A stretch of 61,277 bases of DNA from SXZD01 sp034680345 (GTDB taxonomy: Bacteria; Pseudomonadota; Gammaproteobacteria; Burkholderiales; Burkholderiaceae_B): positions 1 through 61,277 of the forward strand of contig JAXISZ010000012.1 in the NCBI GenBank assembly GCA_034680345.1, read 5' to 3'. Below are positions 27,151 through 34,226 of this stretch, piece after piece. A model generated the notes under the pieces. That model did not search any database, had not been told where the DNA came from, and was given only the letters and a program-made list of their open reading frames with translations. The translations under genes and the position numbers were made by a program. Within the stretch, counting starts at the first letter, position 1. Each line of letters begins with the position of its first letter.

Positions 27151-28640
27151 ATCATTACGCCGCGGTAGCCTGGATTGACGGCATGCTTCTTCAAGCGCAA
27201 CATTTTCAACAGTCAGATAGACATCACCGGCATGCACGCATGCAGCTTACGAAATATTTGTTTCCCCATGGTGGGGGTTGGCTGTCTTTGCAATGGAATT
27301 TGTCACGCTTAGCACAACATCGATTGCAGTTGTTGCAGGGTGTGGTGGTTATGCCAGACGGCGCTTTGTATGAATTTTGTGCCAATGGTTTGGTTATGAC
27401 AGAAATACAGTTGCCATCTGCGCAAAAAGCAAAATCTTTGTATGTTTATTTGGTGTTAGCCAATAACGATCAATTACTTGATCAAACATTGCCATCGTCG
27501 TTTGACGAAAATGTAAATCAATTGAATACGCATAATCTTTACACAGATCAAAGTGATATAAATACCAGTGCTCAGTTGAATGTTTCAGGCGTTTTTACTG
27601 CACAAGGTGTTGGTGAGATTTTGAGTTCACAGGGTTTGGCAAGTGCTGAGTATCGAGATGCAATTGCAAAGCAGTGGGTGGTGGATGACGTGGTTGCTAA
27701 CGGATCACATGAAATTCAGTTGCGTTATCCATTGTTTAATTGGCAATTAAGTAATCAGTGTTTAAATTCAGATCAAAGTCATCAGCGTGTATTGGCGGTG
27801 GTGTTACAAAGTGATGGTTATCATTGGCAAGTTCACGACTCTTTGGTTGTACCTTTGTATAGTTTACGCGTTAGTTCGTGGTTACTGCGTTTGGTGCAAC
27901 AATGCCATGCTGCATTGTCATCTAAAGCACAGGTTTTGTCTGATCGGGTGAGTGTTCAAGGTCAAGCCATTGGACATTGGAATGCGAAAGCCGCTTACAC
28001 TTTGTATGTTTTGGGGGTGGTAGCACAATCAGCAACACAACTTGATGCGTGTTTATCAAGCTCTTTGATTTGTGTACAAACTGCTTTTCAAATTTTGAGT
28101 GAAACTGTGGTGCGTTTATTGGTTGGGCGTACCAGTGCGCAGCAATGGCCTAGATGGAACTTTCAAATAGATTGTTTGGGGACTGTTTTTAGTCAACTGC
28201 ATCAACAATTATTTGAGTTGTTATCGTATTTAGATGAAGCCGATGTGGTGCGTTTTGTTTTTGAGCCTAGAAGTCAAAGTTTATACGCGGTTGCTTTTGA
28301 GAATTTGGAGGATGTTGCTGAGCTTGACCTGTATTTGTTGGTGCAGTCAAAATTACCAGAGCCAGCGTTGGTTTCAAGTATTCCATCCAAGGTGAAAGTG
28401 GGTGCCTCTGATGATGTGATGCGTATGGTGCATAGTGCTTTGCCAGGTGTTGAATTGGTATCGGTTGCTGGAGCACCGGCCGGTTTGTCTTCAATGCCAA
28501 CACGTTATTATTTTCATTTGCAAACACAGTCGATGGTTTATCAACGAATGCTACAGCAATCTACGGTGATTTTGTTTGTACCAGACGATTTAAAAAGTTT
28601 GCAGTTTGAATTGTTGGCAGTTCGAAGGAGAGACTTATGA
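27147..28640 (+). CDS. tssK: Type VI secretion baseplate protein TssK
   Basis: TssK trimers connect the baseplate to the TssJLM membrane complex. WIDGMLLQAQHFQQSDRHH at the N-terminus is the family signature; a late segment near MPTRYYFHLQTQS matches the usual C-terminal domain. 497 residues, slightly longer than the common 440-450, with an inserted Asn/Asp/Ser-rich stretch around residues 115-150. Start is GTG 27147, preceded by AAGGAG and overlapping the tssJ stop. I count 52 Val, against 12 in the equally long leftward TssF. Confidence 0.93.
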   Translation: MNHYAAVAWIDGMLLQAQHFQQSDRHHRHARMQLTKYLFPHGGGWLSLQWNLSRLAQHRLQLLQGVVVMPDGALYEFCANGLVMTEIQLPSAQKAKSLYVYLVLANNDQLLDQTLPSSFDENVNQLNTHNLYTDQSDINTSAQLNVSGVFTAQGVGEILSSQGLASAEYRDAIAKQWVVDDVVANGSHEIQLRYPLFNWQLSNQCLNSDQSHQRVLAVVLQSDGYHWQVHDSLVVPLYSLRVSSWLLRLVQQCHAALSSKAQVLSDRVSVQGQAIGHWNAKAAYTLYVLGVVAQSATQLDACLSSSLICVQTAFQILSETVVRLLVGRTSAQQWPRWNFQIDCLGTVFSQLHQQLFELLSYLDEADVVRFVFEPRSQSLYAVAFENLEDVAELDLYLLVQSKLPEPALVSSIPSKVKVGASDDVMRMVHSALPGVELVSVAGAPAGLSSMPTRYYFHLQTQSMVYQRMLQQSTVILFVPDDLKSLQFELLAVRRRDL

Positions 28641-29260
28641 GGTTACCAGATGTTTTTTACGATTTAAATTTTCGTCATTGGTTACATCATTGTCATGTAA
28701 TGCGTTGTCGGTCTGCGTTGGTGAATCAAGAGGATGGTTTTTTGTGGACTTCTGGTTTAGAAGAAAAAACCGAAGATTTAATCTATATTTTTGAAAAAGC
28801 GACAGGGGTAGTTGATAAAAATCGCTATATTGAATTTGCTTTGGTAGCACATCTTGACGAATCTGTGTTGAGTGTGCAAGATAGTTTAGGTCAAAGATGG
28901 GCTAGTTTACCTTGGCAAGTGCGGCGTTTTGGTCAGTTCACCGCAGGAGAGGTTTTTTTTCTACGTATGCTAGATTTACAAAATGATGTAACTGTTCCGA
29001 GAGAATATTTGGCTTTGTATTGGATATTAATGCGTTATGGATTTGAGGGTAAGTACGCTTTGCGACCAGCTATTGAAAAAGAAAAATTGTTGGAGGAGAC
29101 GTATCAATATTTAAGTAATTATTTTAAACCTTTGCAGGCCGAGGGCGTTGTAAATTCAAATACAAATTGTGATACGGGTGTATACCCCCCCAACCAGTGG
29201 CATCGGTTTGCAGAAAAAATTTTTGGATCTAAAATTGGGTCGAAAAACAATACAGGATAA
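28637..29260 (+). CDS. tssL: Type VI secretion protein TssL (DotU-like) without the C-terminal TM helix
   Basis: TssL is the cytoplasmic-facing part of the T6SS membrane complex. The DotU core is clear: FALVAHLDESVLSVQDSLGQ, WASLPWQVRRFGQ, AGEVFFLRMLDL, and YLALYWILMRYGFEGKYAL. Canonical TssL continues into a TM anchor; this one ends about 55 residues after the GF.GKY motif (last residues SKIGSKNNTG) with no hydrophobic helix, and I see no TM in the other frames just downstream. It either binds TssM/TssK without an anchor or uses another protein's TM. It overlaps tssK by ATGA and is the last rightward T6SS gene; a 32-base AT-rich gap follows. Confidence 0.87.
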   Translation: MRLPDVFYDLNFRHWLHHCHVMRCRSALVNQEDGFLWTSGLEEKTEDLIYIFEKATGVVDKNRYIEFALVAHLDESVLSVQDSLGQRWASLPWQVRRFGQFTAGEVFFLRMLDLQNDVTVPREYLALYWILMRYGFEGKYALRPAIEKEKLLEETYQYLSNYFKPLQAEGVVNSNTNCDTGVYPPNQWHRFAEKIFGSKIGSKNNTG

Positions 29261-29292
29261 AAAAATAATTTTTATATTTATCTTTAATCATT

Positions 29293-29622
29293 TTAAAATC
29301 CCCAGTAAACAAACGTATTTGTTGCAGCGCTTTCTTGCATCATTTTTAAGAGCGGGTAAGCCCGTTGTTGTAATTTTACTGGGGCAGCCATGCCTTTAAG
29401 TAAAGCGGCTTCTTCCTCTTCGCTCAGAGGGCACTGAAGTTCAATTTCTTTTTCTTGCGCCACTGCAATCTTTAGCTTATTAATACAGGCGGGTAATTGT
29501 TCTGGCATGATGCTGCCTTGTTGGCTAAATGGTATGTTTATTAAATCAAATAACTGTTTTGCATGTGCTTCAAACATAATGATTTCAGCACAAACTTTGG
29601 AGCGAAATTTTAAAATAGCCAT
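29293..29622 (-). CDS. DUF1840 domain protein
   Basis: A 109-residue cytoplasmic protein. The start AILKFRSKVCAEIIMF followed by the HAKQLFDLI helix and a mid-protein IMPEQLPACINKLK matches the DUF1840 family common in Burkholderiales. The C-terminal half has a run of acidic residues (LSEEEEAALLKG) and then QQRAYPLLKMMQESA. Function unknown. It lies tail-to-tail with tssL and is probably not part of the secretion system. Confidence 0.8.
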   Translation of the reverse strand: MAILKFRSKVCAEIIMFEAHAKQLFDLINIPFSQQGSIMPEQLPACINKLKIAVAQEKEIELQCPLSEEEEAALLKGMAAPVKLQQRAYPLLKMMQESAATNTFVYWGF

Positions 29623-29708
29623 GGATTAGGGGTTTTTCATCATAAAAACACAACTCAAATTGTACCCAAAGCGCGTATAGTTTAAAACCAGATGAATTGG
29701 AATCGGTA

Positions 29709-30302
29709 ATGTATGCTAGATTTTTTTTAAAAATTCCAAGGTGTTGTAAATTTTTGTTGAGTTTGTTTGTGGTTTTTTTGTGGGGCTGTTCTCCAGAGCT
29801 GGACTGGCGTAAAGTCATAGTAAAAAATCAGCCTTACAGCGCAACTTTTCCTGCTCGACCAGTTTCGATGCAAAGGCAATTTCAGATCGCTGAAGAAACT
29901 GTGGTGATCAATATGCAGGCAGTGCAAATGCAGGGTGCTTATTTTGCTGTGGGTGTTATTGATTTAAGCTTTAAGCAGCAGGCTAAGGCGTTGGCAATAT
30001 CCCAAGCTTTGCAGCAGGCTATGCAAAATAATATTCAAAGCATGCAGGCTAGTTCTCAAACTGTGATGGTCCAGGGTGTGCAGTGGATAGAGTTGCAGGC
30101 CCTAGGCCGATGGCCTGCGCAACAGTCGGTTTTGCAAAATATTCCATGGTTCAAGCCAGCGGGTGATTCATCGGCCAAACTGGTGATGCGAGTGCTTGTG
30201 TTGCCAGGCAAAATCATTGAAGTTTTAGCTGTGGGCCAAACCACCATTTTGTCTGATGATGTGTTGGACCAATGGTTTTCAGGATTTGAGTTAATGTTGT
30301 AA
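29709..30302 (+). CDS. Putative lipoprotein of unknown function
   Basis: From ATG 29709 the protein starts MYARFFLKIPRCCKFLL, then a hydrophobic core and a lipobox FLWGC (Cys at about residue 28), so an envelope lipoprotein is likely. The mature part begins SPELDWRKVIVKNQPYSATF and contains a Gln/Met-rich helix (about residues 95-120). A TTG at 29697 would only add four residues. I do not recognise a named family. It stands 57 bases before the MFS gene on the same strand. Confidence 0.7.
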   Translation: MYARFFLKIPRCCKFLLSLFVVFLWGCSPELDWRKVIVKNQPYSATFPARPVSMQRQFQIAEETVVINMQAVQMQGAYFAVGVIDLSFKQQAKALAISQALQQAMQNNIQSMQASSQTVMVQGVQWIELQALGRWPAQQSVLQNIPWFKPAGDSSAKLVMRVLVLPGKIIEVLAVGQTTILSDDVLDQWFSGFELML

Positions 30303-30359
30303 ATTAAAAGGGATTACTTAAAAAAGTATTTATAAAAGCGATAAAACAAAAGGTTTGAG

Positions 30360-31646
30360 ATGCAAAGTACTTTCAACACATCTAATCAGCATGTTGTAGA
30401 AACATCTGAGGTTGGCGGTTTTTTTGCCCTACGCATGTTTTTAATATTTGCTTTTGCGTATTTAATATCGTATGCCATGCGTTCAATCAACGCCGTGATA
30501 GCCACTGAATTAAAGCGAGACCTAGTGTTGAGCGCTGGAGAGCTGGGGTTGCTGGCATCGGCGTATTTTTTTAGTTTTGCGTTAATGCAGTTGCCTGTGG
30601 GGGTTTTATTGGATCGTTTTGGTCCACGGCGGGTCAATGCACTTTTGATGTTGTTGGCTGCGGCAGGTTGTGGATTGTTTGCGGTGGCAGAATCTTTTTT
30701 GGTTTTATGGTTAGGTCGAGCATTAATAGGCGTAGGGGTTGCTGCTTGCTTAATGGCTGCTGTACAGGCCTATGCGCTGTATTTTAAGTCACATTTGCAG
30801 GGTACCATGTCTTCTTGCATGCTCATGGCGGGTTCACTTGGTGCCATTTTAGTAACCACGCCCGTGCATGCAGCCTTATCCGTTGTGGGGTGGCGCGGTA
30901 TTTTTTTGTTGGTGGCTGCGGCCTGTGTGTTGGCTAGTATTGCTTTATGGTGGGGGTTGCCGCGTTTATCGTTTCCGGGTGGTCAGCAGCGATGGGTCGA
31001 TTTGATTTTTGGGTTTAAGTTGGTGTTTACCAGTCAACATTTTCAGCGGATCGCTCCATTGGGTTGTTTGGTTCAGGGTGGCTTTATGGCGTTTTCTGGC
31101 TTATGGTTGGGCCCTTGGTTAACGCAAGTGCAAGGGTTATCAGCAACAGATACAGCACATGCGTTGTTTGGATTTTCGGTAGTGTTGTTATTGGGTTATT
31201 TAGTAACAGGGGTGTGGTCGCGCGCGCTGTCTGTGCGTGGTCAGAGTATAACTCCAATTTTAGTGGTGAGTGGTTTGAGTTCAATTGTCGTGATATTTGT
31301 ACAAGTGTTGGGTCATGATGCTTTGGGCGTTTGGGGGTGGTGGTTGTATGCATTTTGTAGCAGTGGGGCCATTGTTGTTTACGCTTGGTGTAATCAAGCG
31401 TTTACAAAGTTACTTGCTGGGCGTTCCAGTTCTAGTTTGAATTTATTTATTTTTGTTGGTGCTTTTGCAATTCAATGGGGCCTAGGTTTGGGCATTGATT
31501 TTTTTATGTCACTTGGCCAAGATCAAGTTTTTGCAATGCGAATGGCATTGGGTGTTTGGGTATTTTTGATGTTTTGCTCTTGGATATGGTTTGTTCGCCC
31601 CGGTTTGTCCGGTAGTGCTTTGCACTACAGAATGGAAGAGGACTAG
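30360..31646 (+). CDS. Major facilitator superfamily transporter
   Basis: 428 residues with about 12 hydrophobic segments. The MFS A-motif-like loop GVLLDRFGPRRVN lies between TM2 and TM3, and RALIGVGVAACLMAAVQAY matches the TM4/TM5 region. The N-terminal RSINAVIATELKRDLVLSAGELG resembles sugar-phosphate/anion symporter-like MFS members, but substrate cannot be read. The ATG at 30360 has AAAGG about 10 bases upstream. It stands alone; 136 bases separate it from the rubrerythrin gene. Confidence 0.88.
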   Translation: MQSTFNTSNQHVVETSEVGGFFALRMFLIFAFAYLISYAMRSINAVIATELKRDLVLSAGELGLLASAYFFSFALMQLPVGVLLDRFGPRRVNALLMLLAAAGCGLFAVAESFLVLWLGRALIGVGVAACLMAAVQAYALYFKSHLQGTMSSCMLMAGSLGAILVTTPVHAALSVVGWRGIFLLVAAACVLASIALWWGLPRLSFPGGQQRWVDLIFGFKLVFTSQHFQRIAPLGCLVQGGFMAFSGLWLGPWLTQVQGLSATDTAHALFGFSVVLLLGYLVTGVWSRALSVRGQSITPILVVSGLSSIVVIFVQVLGHDALGVWGWWLYAFCSSGAIVVYAWCNQAFTKLLAGRSSSSLNLFIFVGAFAIQWGLGLGIDFFMSLGQDQVFAMRMALGVWVFLMFCSWIWFVRPGLSGSALHYRMEED

Positions 31647-31782
31647 GTCTTGAAGTCTTACAGGTATTTTGATTGCCTTAAACTGTTATTGGTATTGAAC
31701 TGATTTAATTGTTGTAACATAAAGCCATCTTGGCCTGTTGACGTGGCAGGTGTTCCTGTTCAAACTCGGAAGGAGATTATAA

Positions 31783-32202
31783 ATGCAACTAAAAGGTTCG
31801 CAAACTGAAGAAAATTTAAAGGCGGCTTTTGCCAGTGAATCTCAAGCCAACCGGCGTTATTTGTATTTTGCGGCCAAGGCAGACGTGGAAGGTTTCAACG
31901 ATGTAGCAGCTGTGTTTCGTTCAACCGCAGAAGGTGAAACTGGTCATGCTCATGGTCATTTAGAGTACCTTGAGCCGTGCGGTGATCCCGCCACTGGCTT
32001 GCCATTTGGTGCCACCGTGGATAACTTAAAAACAGCCATATCAGGCGAAACGCATGAGTATACTGATATGTATCCTGGTATGGCCAAAACTGCGCGTGAC
32101 GAGGGTTTTGATGAAATTGCAGATTGGTTTGAAACCCTTGCAAAAGCCGAGCGTTCGCATGCGAATAAATTTCAAAAAATGTTAGATAGTTTGGATTTAT
32201 AA
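31783..32202 (+). CDS. Rubrerythrin (di-iron domain only)
   Basis: Di-iron ferritin-like protein linked to peroxide reduction. Glutamate-rich helices carry ENLKAAFASESQANRRYLYFA (given in part), STAEGETGHAHGHLEYL, ISGETHEYTDMYP and AKAERSHANKFQKML, the two ExxH-type di-iron halves. At 139 residues it lacks the C-terminal rubredoxin CxxC domain, so it needs an external electron donor; the iron-sulfur protein encoded next is an obvious candidate. AAGGAGA at 31770 is a strong ribosome site. First gene of a three-part cassette with the CCG protein and DUF3501. Confidence 0.93.
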   Translation: MQLKGSQTEENLKAAFASESQANRRYLYFAAKADVEGFNDVAAVFRSTAEGETGHAHGHLEYLEPCGDPATGLPFGATVDNLKTAISGETHEYTDMYPGMAKTARDEGFDEIADWFETLAKAERSHANKFQKMLDSLDL

Positions 32203-32233
32203 CGGTCATCATTAATGCGCATGGAGTTTGTAT

Positions 32234-32641
32234 ATGTCAGTGGCGGGCACAATTCAAGAAGGTGGTTTGCAAGCCCCCACGCGCCATCCTATTAATTGGA
32301 AAGATCCACAGTATTACGACGAGCCTGGGGTTTTTTCTGAAATGGAGCGGATTTTTGACATTTGTCATGGGTGTCGTCGCTGCGTTAGCCTGTGCGATGC
32401 TTTTCCAACCTTATTTGATCTTATTGATCAAGGCCTAACTTTGGAGTTAGATGGGGTATCAAAAGAAAAGTATTGGCATGTTGTAGACCAATGTTATTTG
32501 TGTGACATGTGTTATATGTCTAAATGTCCTTACGTACCTCCCCATGATTGGAACTTAGATTTTCCGCACACCATGTTGCGCGACAAGGCTGTAAAATTTA
32601 AAAAAACAGGGTTCTCGTTTTCGAGATCGTTTGTTGTCTAG
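32234..32641 (+). CDS. Heterodisulfide reductase-like iron-sulfur protein, N-terminal part (frameshifted)
   Basis: Carries two ferredoxin-type 4Fe-4S motifs: CHGCRRCVSLC and CYLCDMCYMSKCP. It reads like the first third of a protein of about 455 residues in which the ferredoxin domain is fused to the CCG domains encoded by the next frame. The family-typical HDWNLDFPHTMLRDKAVKFK is present, but the frame then runs out of register at 32600-32621 and stops after an unrelated tail. Removing one base from the A7 run (32600-32606) or the T4 run (32618-32621) would join both parts through FRDRLLSSTD. Start ATG 32234, with GGAG at 32223; an in-frame TTG lies 6 bases earlier. Confidence 0.8.
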   Translation: MSVAGTIQEGGLQAPTRHPINWKDPQYYDEPGVFSEMERIFDICHGCRRCVSLCDAFPTLFDLIDQGLTLELDGVSKEKYWHVVDQCYLCDMCYMSKCPYVPPHDWNLDFPHTMLRDKAVKFKKTGFSFSRSFVV

Positions 32642-33611
32642 CACCGATAAAATTGGTATGTTTGCTGGTATTCCAATTGTTTCGCAAACAGTTAATTCAG
32701 TTAAGAGTACTCAATTGATGCGTAAAGCCATTGATGCTACTTTGGGTGTTGACCAACAAGCGTGGATTCCAGGGTACGCAACAAAAAAATTTCTTTCGAT
32801 TGAAAAATTGGCTCGGGTTGATCAATCGCCAACCCTAGGCATGGTGGTTGATGGCGAGCGTACACCTGGCAAGGTTGCTATTTTTACAACATGCTATGTT
32901 AACTATCATGAGCCAGGAATTGGCCAAGATTTAGTTAAAATTTTAAAACACAATGCCATTGTGTATGTTTTATCAGAGAAAGAGGCGTGTTGTGGAATGC
33001 CGAAATTAGAATTGGGTGATCTTGATTCTGTTGCGGTGCTTAAAGAAAAAAACATTCAAAAATTAATTAAACTTGCGAAAGAAGGTTACGCCATTTTAAC
33101 GGCTATTCCGAGTTGTACATTAATGTTTAAGCAAGAGTTGCCGTTAATGTTTCCAGACGATGCCGATGTACAAGCCATTAAATCTGCAATCTGGGACCCC
33201 TTTGAGTACTTAATCGCGCGAAAAAAAGATGGGTTGTTAAAAACAGATTTTAAACAGCCTTTGGGCCGTGTGTCCTACCATATTCCATGCCATAGTCGCG
33301 TTCAAAACATTGGAAAAAAAACAGAAGAGATGCTTAAATTGGTTCCTGATACTGAAGTCAATACAGTAGAGCGATGTTCTGGGCACTCTGGCACTTGGGG
33401 TGTAAAAAAGGAGCACCATAAAACGGCCATGAAACTTGGTAAGCCAGTATTTAAAGCCATGGCAAAAACAGCCCCAGATTACATCAGTTCGGATTGTCAA
33501 CTCTCAGGGCATCACATTGCTCAGGGGCTGCAGACATTTCAAGCTGAAGGTGACAAGTTACCGCAACTGGCCCATCCCATCTCTTTAATCTGTAAAGCTT
33601 ATGGTTTGTAA
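32631..33611 (+). CDS. Heterodisulfide reductase-like CCG-domain protein, C-terminal part (frameshifted)
   Basis: Continues the previous gene in the +1 frame. It has two CCG-type cysteine-rich domains: the first with CYVNYHEPG...EACCGMPKLELGD, the second with IPCHSRVQNIG...CSGHSGTWG, where CCG is replaced by CSG as in related proteins. GYAILTAIPSCTLMFKQELP and SDCQLSGHHIAQGL are further family blocks. Such proteins are GlpC/HdrB-like electron carriers. The first in-frame start here (TTG 32631) lies in the overlap, has no convincing ribosome site, and would give a protein without its ferredoxin half. So either the two halves are joined by slippage or the gene is broken. Confidence 0.8.
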   Translation: MLSSTDKIGMFAGIPIVSQTVNSVKSTQLMRKAIDATLGVDQQAWIPGYATKKFLSIEKLARVDQSPTLGMVVDGERTPGKVAIFTTCYVNYHEPGIGQDLVKILKHNAIVYVLSEKEACCGMPKLELGDLDSVAVLKEKNIQKLIKLAKEGYAILTAIPSCTLMFKQELPLMFPDDADVQAIKSAIWDPFEYLIARKKDGLLKTDFKQPLGRVSYHIPCHSRVQNIGKKTEEMLKLVPDTEVNTVERCSGHSGTWGVKKEHHKTAMKLGKPVFKAMAKTAPDYISSDCQLSGHHIAQGLQTFQAEGDKLPQLAHPISLICKAYGL

Positions 33612-33641
33612 TGCTTGAATTGTCCTTCTGGAGAATATTAA

Positions 33642-34226
33642 ATGTCTGTAATAACCCGCGAAAGTTTGCTTAATTTGGAAACGTATGCCAAAGAGCGTTC
33701 TCAGAGGCGAGAAAAAATCATGCCTTACAAACGACGTCGTACTGTGCATTTGGGGCCTAACGTAACGTTTTTATTTGAAGATGAGCTTACAATGCGTTAC
33801 CAAATTCAAGAAATGTTGCGTATTGAAAGAATGTTTGATGTTGCGGGCATTGATGATGAATTGGACGCGTACAATCCTTTGATACCCGATGGTCGAAATT
33901 TAAAAGCCACGATGCTTATTGAGTTTTCGGACTCAATGATGCGTGCAAAACAATTACAGGTGCTTAAAGGCATTGAGCAAAAAACTTGGATGGTTGTGGC
34001 TGGTTTTGACAAAATATGGGCCATAGCTGACGAAGACTTAATTCGGGAGAGCGAAATCAAGACTTCTTCCGTACATTTTTTACGTTTTGAATTCACTGAT
34101 GAAATGGTTCAAGCCTTGCGTCAAGGTGCATCACTAAGCATGGGCATAGACCATCCGAATTATGCGCATGTTGTTTCTGCATTTTCATTTGAAACCCAGG
34201 GCGCATTGTTGCTAGATTTTGTTTGA
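33642..34226 (+). CDS. DUF3501 domain protein
   Basis: A 194-residue protein starting SVITRESLLNLETYAKERSQRRE and containing YKRRRTVHLGPNVTFLFED and MRYQIQEMLRIERMFD, the DUF3501 signature. This family follows rubrerythrin and the CCG iron-sulfur protein in betaproteobacteria, so it probably serves the same redox system. It starts 30 bases after the CCG gene. Its last 67 bases overlap the convergent comM gene. Function unknown. Confidence 0.88.
   Translation: MSVITRESLLNLETYAKERSQRREKIMPYKRRRTVHLGPNVTFLFEDELTMRYQIQEMLRIERMFDVAGIDDELDAYNPLIPDGRNLKATMLIEFSDSMMRAKQLQVLKGIEQKTWMVVAGFDKIWAIADEDLIRESEIKTSSVHFLRFEFTDEMVQALRQGASLSMGIDHPNYAHVVSAFSFETQGALLLDFV

Noticed and set aside
17332..29260. T6SS locus as a recently acquired island
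   Set aside because: No integrase, tRNA or direct repeats flank it, and its base bias follows the same strand pattern as neighbours.
32595..32625. Programmed -1 ribosomal frameshift on the A7 run
   Set aside because: The downstream frame is +1 (or -2) relative to the upstream one, so a -1 shift would not join the halves; loss of one base by slippage is required.
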